Assembly (NCBI RefSeq): GCF_001667015.1
Contig: NZ_LZIS01000096.1
Coordinates: 1 to 51,819, forward strand
Direction: 5' to 3'
DNA: 51,819 nt
Origin: Mycobacterium sp. E3198
GTDB lineage: Bacteria > Actinomycetota > Actinomycetes > Mycobacteriales > Mycobacteriaceae
Shown here piece after piece: positions 27,914 to 39,055 of this stretch (position 1 is the stretch's first letter; every line of letters begins with the position of its first letter). Made by a program: the position numbers and the translations under genes. Below the pieces are notes generated by a model, which was given only the letters and a program-made list of their open reading frames with translations, did not search any database and was not told where the DNA came from.

Positions 27914-29762
27914 AACGCCCGTCGAGGTACTCGGCCCGGCAGGCGTTGCGGGCGAGTTTGCCGCTCGTCGTGCGGGGGATGGCCCCGGCGGCCACCAGCC
28001 GCACGTCGGCGACGCGAATCTGGTGATGCCGCGAGATCGCCGCCCGCACCGTGTCGGCGATCGGCGCCAGGTCGCGGCCCGCCCCGGCGGCGCGCTCGGC
28101 GACGACGACCACCTGCTCGCCGGACCCGCCGCTGCCGGTCATGGCTGAAACCGCCTCGGCGGGAACGGAAAACGCCGCGACGTAGCCGGTGCGGATGGCC
28201 GGCGAGGCTTCGCTCACGGTCGTTTCGATGTCGTGCGGGTAGTGGTTGCGGCCGTCGATGATGATGAGGTCCTTGATCCGCCCCGTCAGGTACAGCTCGC
28301 CGTCGACGTAGACGCCGAGGTCGCCCGTGGCCAGCCAGGACCCGTTGTCCGGGGCGCCCTCCGCGTGGCTGCCGACCTCGAGGCGGGACTGCAGCTTGTT
28401 GCCGAACACCCGTCGCGTCTCGTCCTCGCGGCCGAAGTATCCGCGGCCGACGTTGTTGCCGTGCAACCAGATTTCGCTCACCGTGCCGTCGGGCACCTCC
28501 GCGCCGTCCGCGTCGGCGATGACCGCCCACTGCTCGAGGATCGGCTGGCCGCACGAGACGAGGGAAACCGCTCCGGGGTCCGTCGGGTCGACGACCACCG
28601 CACGGCCGGCGCCGAGCTGCACCCGGTCGAGCGAGATCGCGCTGGCCGCGGCGTCCGAGGCGATACTGGCGACCGACAGCGTCGCTTCCGCCATGCCGTA
28701 GGACGGCTTGACCACGGATGCGGGCAGGCCGTATGGGGCGAAGGCTTTGGTGAACTGCTCGATGGCCGACATGCTCACGGGCTCGGACCCGTTGAGCAGG
28801 CACACCACATTGCTGAGGTCGAGGTCCTCGCCCTGGGGCGGCAGGCCCCGCTGGGCCGTCAACTCGAACGCGAAGTTCGGTGCCGCCGCCATCGTCCGGC
28901 CGCGGGTCGCCGCGATGCCCAGTTGCTTGATCCATCGGTAGGGCCGGCGCAGGAAGGCCATGGGGTCCATCAGCGTGACGTGCGCCCCGAAATACGCGGT
29001 GAACACGATCATCATCAGTCCCATGTCGTGATACAGCGGCAGCCAGCTCACGCATTGGACGTCGGTGTTCAGACCGCCGTGCAGGATCATCTGCATCGCG
29101 TTGGTGTAGACGGCGCGGTGCGTGATCTCCACCCCGGCCGGCGTGCGGGTCGAGCCCGACGTGTACTGCAGGTAGGCGAGGTCGTCGGTATCCCGGACGG
29201 GGTCGGTGAAGGTTTCGGCGAGGGTCGCGGGCACCGCGTCCACCGCGATCATCCGCGGCCGCTCCTGCGGGGGCAACGTCCGGATGAACGTCCGCACCGA
29301 TTCCGCGGCCGCGGTCGTGGTCAGGACCGCGGCGGGCCGGCCGTCGGCCAGCACCGCCGCCAGCCGCTCGCCGTGCCCGGCCAACGTCGGCGCAAAGAGG
29401 GGGATCGCGACGTTGCCCGCGTGGATGGCGCCGAAGAAGCCCGCCACGTAGTCGAGGCCCTGCGGCGCCAGGATCGCCACCCGATCCCCGGGCTGGGTGA
29501 CCTGCTGCAGGCGGGCGCCGATCGCGCAGACCCGAGACCACAGCTCGTTCCAGCTGAGCTCGACGACCCGCCCATCCTGGTCCTGCGAGTAGTCGAGGAA
29601 GCGGTACGCCGGGCTGTCACCGAGCGAGGCCCGGTTCTGGTCGAAATTCGAGGTCAGCGTCACACCCTCGGGCACCACGATCTTGCCGGTCGCGGCGGCG
29701 TCAGCGGCAGCGTTGCCCGAGGCGACGCCGACAGTATGGGTTGACCCGTGATCCCGACTCAC
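27903..29762 (-). CDS. Orphan fatty acyl-AMP ligase (FadD32-like FAAL)
   Basis: 619 residues from GTG 29762. Motifs: YLQYTSGSTRTPAGV (P-loop), SWLPLYHDMGL, KPSYGMAEATL, LTGRIKDLIIIDGRNHYPHDIE and the C-terminal IPRTTSGKLARNACR lysine. The RFLDYSQDQDGR, ARLQQVTQPGDRVAIL and NGSEPVS segments resemble FadD32, a FAAL that hands acyl-adenylates to an acyl carrier protein or polyketide synthase rather than CoA. No PKS or carrier protein is adjacent, hence orphan. It is absent at this position in M. tuberculosis as I recall, and lies between aspB and nat in convergent orientation to aspB. Confidence 0.88.
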   Translation of the reverse strand: MSRDHGSTHTVGVASGNAAADAAATGKIVVPEGVTLTSNFDQNRASLGDSPAYRFLDYSQDQDGRVVELSWNELWSRVCAIGARLQQVTQPGDRVAILAPQGLDYVAGFFGAIHAGNVAIPLFAPTLAGHGERLAAVLADGRPAAVLTTTAAAESVRTFIRTLPPQERPRMIAVDAVPATLAETFTDPVRDTDDLAYLQYTSGSTRTPAGVEITHRAVYTNAMQMILHGGLNTDVQCVSWLPLYHDMGLMMIVFTAYFGAHVTLMDPMAFLRRPYRWIKQLGIAATRGRTMAAAPNFAFELTAQRGLPPQGEDLDLSNVVCLLNGSEPVSMSAIEQFTKAFAPYGLPASVVKPSYGMAEATLSVASIASDAAASAISLDRVQLGAGRAVVVDPTDPGAVSLVSCGQPILEQWAVIADADGAEVPDGTVSEIWLHGNNVGRGYFGREDETRRVFGNKLQSRLEVGSHAEGAPDNGSWLATGDLGVYVDGELYLTGRIKDLIIIDGRNHYPHDIETTVSEASPAIRTGYVAAFSVPAEAVSAMTGSGGSGEQVVVVAERAAGAGRDLAPIADTVRAAISRHHQIRVADVRLVAAGAIPRTTSGKLARNACRAEYLDGRFNR

Positions 29763-29823
29763 GTCGGGAAAGATTAATAGACGTCCTTATAATTTGCCGC
29801 ATTTGCCTCGGTATGGCGGTCGT

Positions 29824-29839
29824 CACGTCCGGTGACGTG
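29824..29839. repeat. Inverted repeat upstream of the FAAL gene
   Basis: CACGTC-CGGT-GACGTG, two perfect 6-bp arms with a 4-nt loop, lies 5 nt beyond the nat stop and 62 nt before the FAAL start. The FAAL leader (29763-29823) is AT-rich with TATAA-like stretches. The dyad could be an operator for the FAAL gene or a nat terminator; no uridine tract follows. Confidence 0.45.
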
Positions 29840-29843
29840 GGGA

Positions 29844-30674
29844 TTAGGCGTCGAGGACCTCGTCCAGGCGGGCTTCCAACGCGGCGCGCTCGCCGAGATC
29901 CGCCAGGTTGACGCCGAACCGCTCGGCGAGGGTCTCGACGACGGCGGCCGCGTCCCGCAGGCGGATTTTCTCGCTGCCACCGGCGCGGTGGATGCTTAGG
30001 TCGCGGCCGGCCAGGTTCAGTCGGGCGTCGTCGGTGACCTTCGCCGCCATCAGGCCGGTCACGAAGTGCGACGAGGGGTGGGTGGAGACGAACCAGCTGG
30101 CCACCAACAGGTCGACGTCCGGCTGGGTTCGCGTGGTGAATTCGTACAGCGGCACCCAGCGGTCCCGGATGAGGGTCTGCAGGACCAGCCCGTCGCGACG
30201 GTCCTCGAGCCGGTACGGCTCGCGCGCCGTCTGTTGGACGGTGCCGGTTTCGATGCGCAGGGGCGACGTCGGTGTCTGGCCGCCGAAGCCGACGTCGACG
30301 AGATACGTCCCCTGGGAGCCGGGGAAGGTCACCGCCAGCACCGTGTGCGTCTGCGCCGGGAACGGCGCGTCGGGCGGCTGCATCCAGACCACCCGGCCCG
30401 CCAATCGCCGTACCCGAAACCCGATTTCGCGCAGCGCGTAACCCATCAGCCCGTTGTGCTCGTAGCAATAGCCGCCCCGGCGCCGGTGAACGAGCTTGTC
30501 GGTCAGGGCCTCCGGGCTCAGGTCGTCGACCGGCACCCCGGTGAGTGGATCGAGGTTCTCGAACGGGATCGTTCGCGTATGGGCGGTCACCAGGGCCCGC
30601 AAGACGTCCAGGTTCGGTTCGGCGGCGCCGCCGAAGCCGATGCGATCGAAGTACCCGTTGAGATCCAGCGTCAT
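29844..30674 (-). CDS. nat: Arylamine N-acetyltransferase
   Basis: 276 residues from ATG 30674 (MTLDLNGYFDRIGFGG). The cysteine-protease-like triad is at the positions known for mycobacterial NAT: C70 (RGGYCYEHN), H110 (AQTHTVL) and D127 (LVDVGFGG). It uses acetyl-CoA or propionyl-CoA and acetylates isoniazid and arylamines; a role linked to cholesterol-derived propionyl-CoA has been proposed. In M. tuberculosis nat (Rv3566c) follows hsaB in one operon. Here about 4.7 kb of other genes separate the two, so it needs its own promoter. Confidence 0.95.
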   Translation of the reverse strand: MTLDLNGYFDRIGFGGAAEPNLDVLRALVTAHTRTIPFENLDPLTGVPVDDLSPEALTDKLVHRRRGGYCYEHNGLMGYALREIGFRVRRLAGRVVWMQPPDAPFPAQTHTVLAVTFPGSQGTYLVDVGFGGQTPTSPLRIETGTVQQTAREPYRLEDRRDGLVLQTLIRDRWVPLYEFTTRTQPDVDLLVASWFVSTHPSSHFVTGLMAAKVTDDARLNLAGRDLSIHRAGGSEKIRLRDAAAVVETLAERFGVNLADLGERAALEARLDEVLDA

Positions 30675-30735
30675 AGGGCCATTCTGGCGTGCGCCCGCTC
30701 GAATCGCTTGGGCCAAACCCGTTGCAGATCTTGGC

Positions 30736-30821
30736 TTGATAACGAAGAGCGCCGAAAGATATGCCGGCGAGGTCGCGGGCGTTACTCTTGAGCTCTCTGA
30801 GCTCCATTAACCGGAGGTTAA
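30736..30821 (+). promoter_or_regulatory. Putative promoter and inverted-repeat operator of the kelch kinase gene
   Basis: TTGATA (30736-30741) and GATATG (30758-30763), 16 bp apart, resemble a sigma-A promoter. Downstream, GAGCTC is repeated at 30790-30795 and 30799-30804, and TTAACC-GGA-GGTTAA (30807-30821) is a perfect inverted repeat that ends 10 nt before the ATG and covers the likely GGAGG ribosome site. Repressor binding or an RNA hairpin there could shut off translation (inference). Confidence 0.45.
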
Positions 30822-30831
30822 GCGGCGAGGA

Positions 30832-33800
30832 ATGCCCGAAGAACCCAGGTCCGACGGCGTGGCGTCGGTAGCCGGCGGAATCGCCGCGGAGCTGGCGGCC
30901 GCCGGCTTCGAGGACGCACGCCAGGTGGCCCGGGGCGGCGCCGGCGTCATCTACTGCTGCTACGAGACGGCACTGGGTCGAAACGTTGCGGTCAAGGTGC
31001 TGCCGTCGCACATGGACGAGGAGAGCCGGGAACGGTTCCTGCGCGAGGGCTACGCGATGGGCGGGCTGTCCGGGCATCCGAACATCGTCAACATCCTGCG
31101 GGTCGGCGTGACCACCAGCAACCGGCCTTTCATCGTGATGCCCTACCACGCCGCGGATTCGCTGGCGGTGCGGTTGCGCCGGGAGGGGCCGGTGCCCTGG
31201 CCCGAAGCCTTGCGAATCGGCGTAAAACTGTGCGGCGCACTGGAAACCGCGCATCGGGCCGGAACGCTGCATCGCGACATCAAGCCGGCGAACGTACTGA
31301 CCAACGACTACGGCGAACCGCAGCTGAGCGATTTCGGCATCGCCCACATCGAGGGCGGCTACGAGACGGCGACCGGGTTCTTCTCCGGCACCATCGATTA
31401 CACCGCTCCCGAGGTGATGACCGGCAGCCCCGCCACGGTCGCCGCCGACATGTACTCGCTGGGTGCCACCATTTACGCCCTCATCTCCGGCAACGCCGCC
31501 CACGAGCGCAGGAAGGGCGAAGACCTGATCGCGCAGTATCTGCGGATCAGCACCACCGGGGTCCCGGACATGCGCCCCGACGGAATCCCGGACGCGGTGT
31601 GCTCGGCGATCGAGCGGGCGATGGCGCTCGACCCGGCCGACCGCCCCGCGTCGGCCGAGGAGTTCGGCCGCGAATTGCAGGCCGCGCAGCGCCTCAACGG
31701 CCTAAAAGCCGATGCGATGGCGATCACCGGAGGGCCCGCGGTCGCCCCGGACACCAACGGCGGGGAAGCGCGGTCGCCCGCCCACGACAAACCGACCGCG
31801 CCGCTGTCCCCCTCGGGACCCGATCCGGGCGAATACTCCGCGGCGGCCGGCCTGTTGCGCACCGGCCACGGCACGCCGACGCAGCCCGAGGCGCCGGGCG
31901 GCGGCTCGAACGGCCCGCCGCCCGACCCCGGTCGCGGCGCGGCACCGCCGCCAGTCCCGCCGCCATGGCGCAAACCGGTGGCGGTGCGAATCAAGGAGTG
32001 GTTCGCGGAGCCGGGCAAGCGGCGGACCCGCATCGGCCTGGTCGCCGGTGCGGCCGCCCTGGTCGCCGCGTTGGTGGCCGGCGCCGTCTTTCTCGGCCTG
32101 CGGCCCAACGACGACCACCACACCGCCGCGAGCGCGCCGAGCGCCCCGGCACCGGCGGCGTGGAAACCGATCACCAACGCCCGCGTCGCCCGCGACGCGG
32201 TCGCGACCACCCAGGCCGACGGCACGATCTGGGTCTTCGGCGGCATTCGCAGCGACGGCACCGCGACCACCAGGCACGAGGGCTACGACCCCGCCATCGA
32301 CGAATGGAAGGGCGGCGACGACCTGCCGGTGGCGCTGCAGCACGCGACGGCGGTCACGTGGCAGGGAAACCCCGTCGTGCTCGGCGGATGGAAGACCGAC
32401 AACGGCAAAAACGTTGCCAGTGACCAGGTTTGGCGCGTGGTCAACAGCCGCTGGGTGGAGTTGCCGCACCTGTTGCAGCCCCGGGCGGCAGCGGCGGCCG
32501 CGGTGGCGGGAGACCGCCTCGTCGTCACCGGCGGCGTGGACGCCAACGGCGCCTTGCTGAACACCACCGAGGTCTTCGACGGCACCTCGTGGACCCTGGG
32601 TGCGCCGCTGCCGACCCCGCGGCAGCTGCTGGCCGCCGCGTCGGACGGGAAGCTGGTGTACGCGGTGGGCGGCAGCAGCGGGGGCACGGACCTGGCCGCG
32701 GTCGAGGCCTACGACCCCGCCGCGAAGACGTGGACGGCGCTGGCCGCCCTGCCGCAGCCGCGCAGTGACCTGGGCGTGGCGATCGCCGATGGGCGCCTGG
32801 TCGCGGTCGGGGGCGTGTCGTCCGGGCGGGTGCTCAAGAGCGTGTCCGTGTTGGACCTGATGATGAAGACCTGGGACACGCTGCCGGACATGGCGACCGC
32901 GCGACACGGGATGGCCGTTGCCGCGGTCGAGAAGTCCGTGTACGCGATCGGCGGCTCGACGGCCGTCGGGGACAGCCAGCTGGTTGCGACCGCCGAGACG
33001 CTGAAGCTGCCCGCCCGCCAGATCCAGCCCGCGCCGCAATGGCGTTCGCTGCCCGATGCGCCGACGCCCCGGCTGATGATGGCCTGGGCGGTGCAGGGCG
33101 ACAAGATCTGGCTGATGGGCGGCCTGCGCAACGGCGCGACCCTGCAGACCGTCGAGAGCTACGACCCGCGCACCGCGACCTGGGCGACCGGACCGCCGCT
33201 GCCCATCCCGCTGCACCACGCCGCGGCGGCGACCTTCCGCGGCGAGGTGGTCGTGCTCGGCGGCACCAGCGACAACATCGCCGACGCCTCCAACAAGGTG
33301 TTCGCGCTGCGCGGCGGCAACTGGGTGGAGCTACCCAGCCTGATCCACGCGCGGGCGGCGCCGGCGGCGGCCGCTGCCGGTGACAAGCTCGTCGTCGTCG
33401 GCGGCCAGAACGACAAGCAACTCGTCCCCCAGACCGAGGTCTTCGACGGCAGCTCGTGGCGCGACGCCGCCGACATGCCGACCCCGCGCGAACACCTGGC
33501 CGCCGTGTCGGACGGGACCTACGTGTACGCGATCGGCGGCAGGTTCCTGTCCTCCGACAAGAACTCCGCGGCGCTGGAACGGTTCGATCCGGCGGCGGGG
33601 ACGTGGACCCGGTTGGTGGGCATGCCGACGCCGCGCGGCAGCTACGGCGCCACCTACCTCGACGGCCGCATCGTCGTGGTCGGTGGCGAGGAGCCGACGA
33701 TGGTGCTGAACGTGGTCGAGATGTACGACATCGCGGCCGGCAAGTGGAGCACCATCACCCCCATGCCGACGCCGCGCCACGCCGCGGCGGTGGCGGCGGT

Positions 33801-33888
33801 CGGCAATACGGTCTACTGCATCGGCGGCGCGGACCGCCCGACCCACGAAGGTCCCATCCCGACCGTCGAGGCGCTCGACTTCAAGTAG
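30832..33888 (+). CDS. Membrane Ser/Thr protein kinase with twin kelch beta-propeller sensor
   Basis: 1018 residues. Kinase domain ~25-285: RGGAGVIY (glycine loop), VAVK K55, HRDIKPANV with D149/K151/N154, DFG D167 and APE 192-194, so an active Hanks-type kinase is expected. A Pro/Gly-rich linker (~290-390) leads to one transmembrane helix at ~401-423. The outside part (~430-1018) has twelve kelch-type GG motifs (VFGG, VLGG, VTGG, AVGG, AVGG, AIGG; then LMGG, VLGG, VVGG, AIGG, VVGG, CIGG), which fits two six-bladed propellers. It resembles PknD in layout, but PknD has an NHL propeller. The ligand is unknown. Confidence 0.93.
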   Translation: MPEEPRSDGVASVAGGIAAELAAAGFEDARQVARGGAGVIYCCYETALGRNVAVKVLPSHMDEESRERFLREGYAMGGLSGHPNIVNILRVGVTTSNRPFIVMPYHAADSLAVRLRREGPVPWPEALRIGVKLCGALETAHRAGTLHRDIKPANVLTNDYGEPQLSDFGIAHIEGGYETATGFFSGTIDYTAPEVMTGSPATVAADMYSLGATIYALISGNAAHERRKGEDLIAQYLRISTTGVPDMRPDGIPDAVCSAIERAMALDPADRPASAEEFGRELQAAQRLNGLKADAMAITGGPAVAPDTNGGEARSPAHDKPTAPLSPSGPDPGEYSAAAGLLRTGHGTPTQPEAPGGGSNGPPPDPGRGAAPPPVPPPWRKPVAVRIKEWFAEPGKRRTRIGLVAGAAALVAALVAGAVFLGLRPNDDHHTAASAPSAPAPAAWKPITNARVARDAVATTQADGTIWVFGGIRSDGTATTRHEGYDPAIDEWKGGDDLPVALQHATAVTWQGNPVVLGGWKTDNGKNVASDQVWRVVNSRWVELPHLLQPRAAAAAAVAGDRLVVTGGVDANGALLNTTEVFDGTSWTLGAPLPTPRQLLAAASDGKLVYAVGGSSGGTDLAAVEAYDPAAKTWTALAALPQPRSDLGVAIADGRLVAVGGVSSGRVLKSVSVLDLMMKTWDTLPDMATARHGMAVAAVEKSVYAIGGSTAVGDSQLVATAETLKLPARQIQPAPQWRSLPDAPTPRLMMAWAVQGDKIWLMGGLRNGATLQTVESYDPRTATWATGPPLPIPLHHAAAATFRGEVVVLGGTSDNIADASNKVFALRGGNWVELPSLIHARAAPAAAAAGDKLVVVGGQNDKQLVPQTEVFDGSSWRDAADMPTPREHLAAVSDGTYVYAIGGRFLSSDKNSAALERFDPAAGTWTRLVGMPTPRGSYGATYLDGRIVVVGGEEPTMVLNVVEMYDIAAGKWSTITPMPTPRHAAAVAAVGNTVYCIGGADRPTHEGPIPTVEALDFK

Positions 33889-33983
33889 CCCGCCGACGCC
33901 GGGCTTGTTTTATATCTGTCGAATATGGGGACCCGATACGGACGGGCCGCAGCACACCACCCACGAAACGTACGGAGCCCCTG

Positions 33984-34421
33984 ATGAGCACCACTATTTG
34001 GATCGTGATCGCCGTGATCGTGGCGGTCCTGGTGATCGCCGCGGCGATCGTCGCGGCGAACGCAGCGACGCGTCACCGCCGCCAGCGGCGGGCCGAGGAG
34101 ATTCGCGAAGAGGCCAAGGTCGCGTCGGCGCAAGTAGAACGGCGGCAGGCGCTCGCCGACGAAACGGCCGCCAGGGCGCGTGCCGCGCAGGCCGAGGCCG
34201 AGGCCAAGGCCGCCGAGGCCGCGCGGCTGCAGGAGCGAGCCGCCAGTCACCACAGTGACGCGGCGACATCGCGCGAGCAGCTCGACGAGCAGTTCAGGCG
34301 CGCCGACCGCCTCGACCCGAACGTCCGGGAACCGGGCGAGACGACCGGGGAGGCGTCGCAGTCGCAGGAGTCGGTGACCGACGCCGAATCGGTCCGATCG
34401 GACCGGCGCGCACCAGGCTAA
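33984..34421 (+). CDS. Small single-pass membrane protein with coiled-coil tail
   Basis: 145 residues from ATG 33984, with GGAG upstream. A strong N-terminal transmembrane helix (IWIVIAVIVAVLVIAAAIVAAN, residues 5-27) is followed by a long charged helix rich in A/E/R (about 30-105: EEIREEAKVASAQVERRQ, ARAAQAEAEAKAAEAARLQERA), likely coiled coil, then a disordered acidic end. No family that I recognise. It lies 95 nt downstream of the kelch kinase on the same strand and could be a partner or substrate (inference from position only). Confidence 0.8.
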   Translation: MSTTIWIVIAVIVAVLVIAAAIVAANAATRHRRQRRAEEIREEAKVASAQVERRQALADETAARARAAQAEAEAKAAEAARLQERAASHHSDAATSREQLDEQFRRADRLDPNVREPGETTGEASQSQESVTDAESVRSDRRAPG

Positions 34422-34428
34422 AGACCCG

Positions 34429-34475
34429 GGCACACCCGATGGCCCGCCCCCCTCAAGCGGGCCATCGGGTGTGCC
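34429..34475. terminator. Strong hairpin terminator between convergent genes
   Basis: A perfect 19-bp inverted repeat (arms 34429-34447 and 34457-34475, starting GGCACACCCGATGGCCCGC) with a 9-nt loop lies 7 nt after the coiled-coil gene stop and 2 nt from the CHAD gene stop. It lacks a uridine tract, as mycobacterial intrinsic terminators often do, and would work in both directions. Confidence 0.85.
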
Positions 34476-34477
34476 TC

Positions 34478-35344
34478 TCACACGAGCTGCAAGGCGCCTT
34501 CGCGGCATCGCCGGGCGATCTGCTGCTCGCGCGCGTACAACATGCCGTAACTGAAGCCGTTCTCACCCACCGTGGTCCCCGCCGCCAACGCCATCTGCCG
34601 AAGCGCCTCGGTGGCGACGACGGTGTCCTGGTGGTCACCGAGCAAGCCTTGAATCCGCTTGTAGTGCTTGATTATTCGCCTGGCACGCTTGTCCAGTGGT
34701 TTCCGCAATTCGGCGGCGTAGCGAGCCCGTTTGGCCGCCTTGCGCGCCTTGTGCAGCAGCACGTCGTCACCGGAGTCGAGCGCCGCGGCCAGCCGGCGGT
34801 CCGCCTTGCGTTGCGCCCGCCGCGCCCGCTTGCGCAGCGCCTTGGCGGACAGCCGCGCGTCGACGGGCGGTTCGTCGCGCCAGCGGCGCAGCGCCGCCTG
34901 TAGCAGGCGGTAGCGGTCGGAGTCCATCGCCTCGCTCAGCCGGGCCCGGGCGGGAAGCTCGATCGCCCGCAGGTCGCTGCGGATCCGCGCGCGGACCGGA
35001 CCCAGGATCAGTTCGTCGGGCATCGCGTCCAGCGCCGCGTCGAACCGGCGCCCCTGGACCTGGCAGTCGCGGACATCGCCGAGCAGCCCGGCATACCACT
35101 TCAGTTCGCGGTCCACGTCGCCCGCGGCGCCATCGAGGACCTTGGCGTAGACGCGCAACGTGCTCCGGAATCGCCGGGTCGCGACGCGGGTGTCGTGGAT
35201 GGTGTCCGGGGTCTCCCCGCGGCGCAGTTGGGCGTCGCCGTGTTCTATCTGGTCGAGCTGTGCGTCCAGGTAGTCCGTCAACGCTCGGGCGGCCGGTGAG
35301 CGCATGACACGACGGATTCCCGGAAGCCCGCGGCCGCCAAACAT
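34478..35344 (-). CDS. CHAD-domain protein (polyphosphate-binding type)
   Basis: 288 residues from ATG 35344; ATG 35305 (MRSPAARALTDYLDAQ) is an alternative and fits the domain start better. CHAD motifs: TIHDTRVATRRFRSTLRVYAKVL and LHKARKAAKRARYAAELRKPL, conserved histidines with flanking basic residues, in an all-helical, strongly basic protein. CHAD proteins bind inorganic polyphosphate and locate to polyP granules (family knowledge). Its proximity to a kinase is suggestive only. It stands alone in an insertion between nat and hsaB, 30 nt downstream of hsaB, with which it may be co-transcribed by read-through. Confidence 0.9.
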   Translation of the reverse strand: MFGGRGLPGIRRVMRSPAARALTDYLDAQLDQIEHGDAQLRRGETPDTIHDTRVATRRFRSTLRVYAKVLDGAAGDVDRELKWYAGLLGDVRDCQVQGRRFDAALDAMPDELILGPVRARIRSDLRAIELPARARLSEAMDSDRYRLLQAALRRWRDEPPVDARLSAKALRKRARRAQRKADRRLAAALDSGDDVLLHKARKAAKRARYAAELRKPLDKRARRIIKHYKRIQGLLGDHQDTVVATEALRQMALAAGTTVGENGFSYGMLYAREQQIARRCREGALQLV

Positions 35345-35374
35345 GGGCTCGCCGTCGGGCGCGTCACCGAGGTG

Positions 35375-35938
35375 CTAGAGCCAGGTGTCCTGGGTGGTGG
35401 TGGTGAGGAACGCTTCCAGGTCGTCGCGCCACTGGGCCGGCGTGGTCTTGTCGGGCTCGATGCCGGTGTAGTCGCCGCGATAGAACAGCAGCGGCCGCGG
35501 CTTGACCTTGGGGGCCTCCGAAAGCGATTGGACCGCGCCGAACACCACGAAGTGGTCCCCGCCGTCGTGCACGGACGCCACCGCGCAATCGATGTAGGCG
35601 AGCGACCCGTCGATGATCGGTGAACCCAATTCCGAAGGGTGCCAGTCGATGCCGGCGAACTTGTCGGGCTCCTTGGAGCCGAACCGGGCCGACACGTCCT
35701 TCTGCTTCTCCCTCAGCACATTGACGCAGAACCGGCCGGTGGCCTCGATGGCCTTCCAGGATCGCGAGACCTTGGTGGGGCAGAACAGCACCAGGGGCGG
35801 GTCCAGCGACAGCGCCGCGAAGGATTGGCAGGCAAAGCCGATCGGCACCTCGTCGTGCACGGTGGTGATGATGGTGATCCCGGTGCAGAACTGACCCAGC
35901 ACCTGCCGGAAAGCCCGCGGATCGATCTGACCTGACAT
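35375..35938 (-). CDS. hsaB: HsaB, flavin reductase of the 3-HSA hydroxylase
   Basis: 187-residue short-chain flavin reductase (split-barrel) homologous to Rv3567c. Motifs: GQFCTGITIITT, AALSLDPPLVLFCPTKVSRSW and GDHFVVFGAVQSL. It supplies reduced flavin, using NADH, to HsaA. Last gene of the hsaA-D-C-B operon, 9 nt after hsaC. In M. tuberculosis nat follows directly; here a CHAD gene and other inserted genes follow instead. Confidence 0.95.
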   Translation of the reverse strand: MSGQIDPRAFRQVLGQFCTGITIITTVHDEVPIGFACQSFAALSLDPPLVLFCPTKVSRSWKAIEATGRFCVNVLREKQKDVSARFGSKEPDKFAGIDWHPSELGSPIIDGSLAYIDCAVASVHDGGDHFVVFGAVQSLSEAPKVKPRPLLFYRGDYTGIEPDKTTPAQWRDDLEAFLTTTTQDTWL

Positions 35939-35947
35939 GTCTTCAGG

Positions 35948-38934
<2,987 letters not shown>

Positions 38935-38947
38935 TTACCCAGAAGAC

Positions 38948-38961
38948 TAGAACACGTTCCG
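38948..38961. promoter_or_regulatory. Imperfect KstR box upstream of hsaA
   Basis: TAGAACACGTTCCG keeps the AACNNGTT core of the KstR site but has G where the outermost A is expected. It starts 41 nt from the hsaA start codon and lies 54 nt from the perfect box at 39016, so it may serve the hsa direction. Confidence 0.6.
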
Positions 38962-39015
38962 ATTTGTGTCGAGCAGGGTATTCCTGCGGCTGGTAGCGAT
39001 ACGAATCCGGTTTTC

Positions 39016-39029
39016 TATAACATGTTCTA
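39016..39029. promoter_or_regulatory. KstR operator upstream of kshB
   Basis: TATAACATGTTCTA fits TNNAACNNGTTNNA at all defined positions. It ends 26 nt before the kshB TTG start and presumably controls kshB, and possibly hsaA in the other direction. Confidence 0.85.
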
Positions 39030-39055
39030 GTTGGCAACAAGGGAAGGGACGGGTC

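Noticed and set aside
33905..33932. TTGTTTTATAT followed by GGGGAC as a SigF-type promoter before the coiled-coil gene
   Set aside because: The -10 element matches GGGTAT poorly and I have no support beyond weak similarity.
38966..39055. N-terminal extension of KshB to ATG 38966
   Set aside because: It would read through the KstR operator, and homologues begin at the TTG 39056 equivalent.
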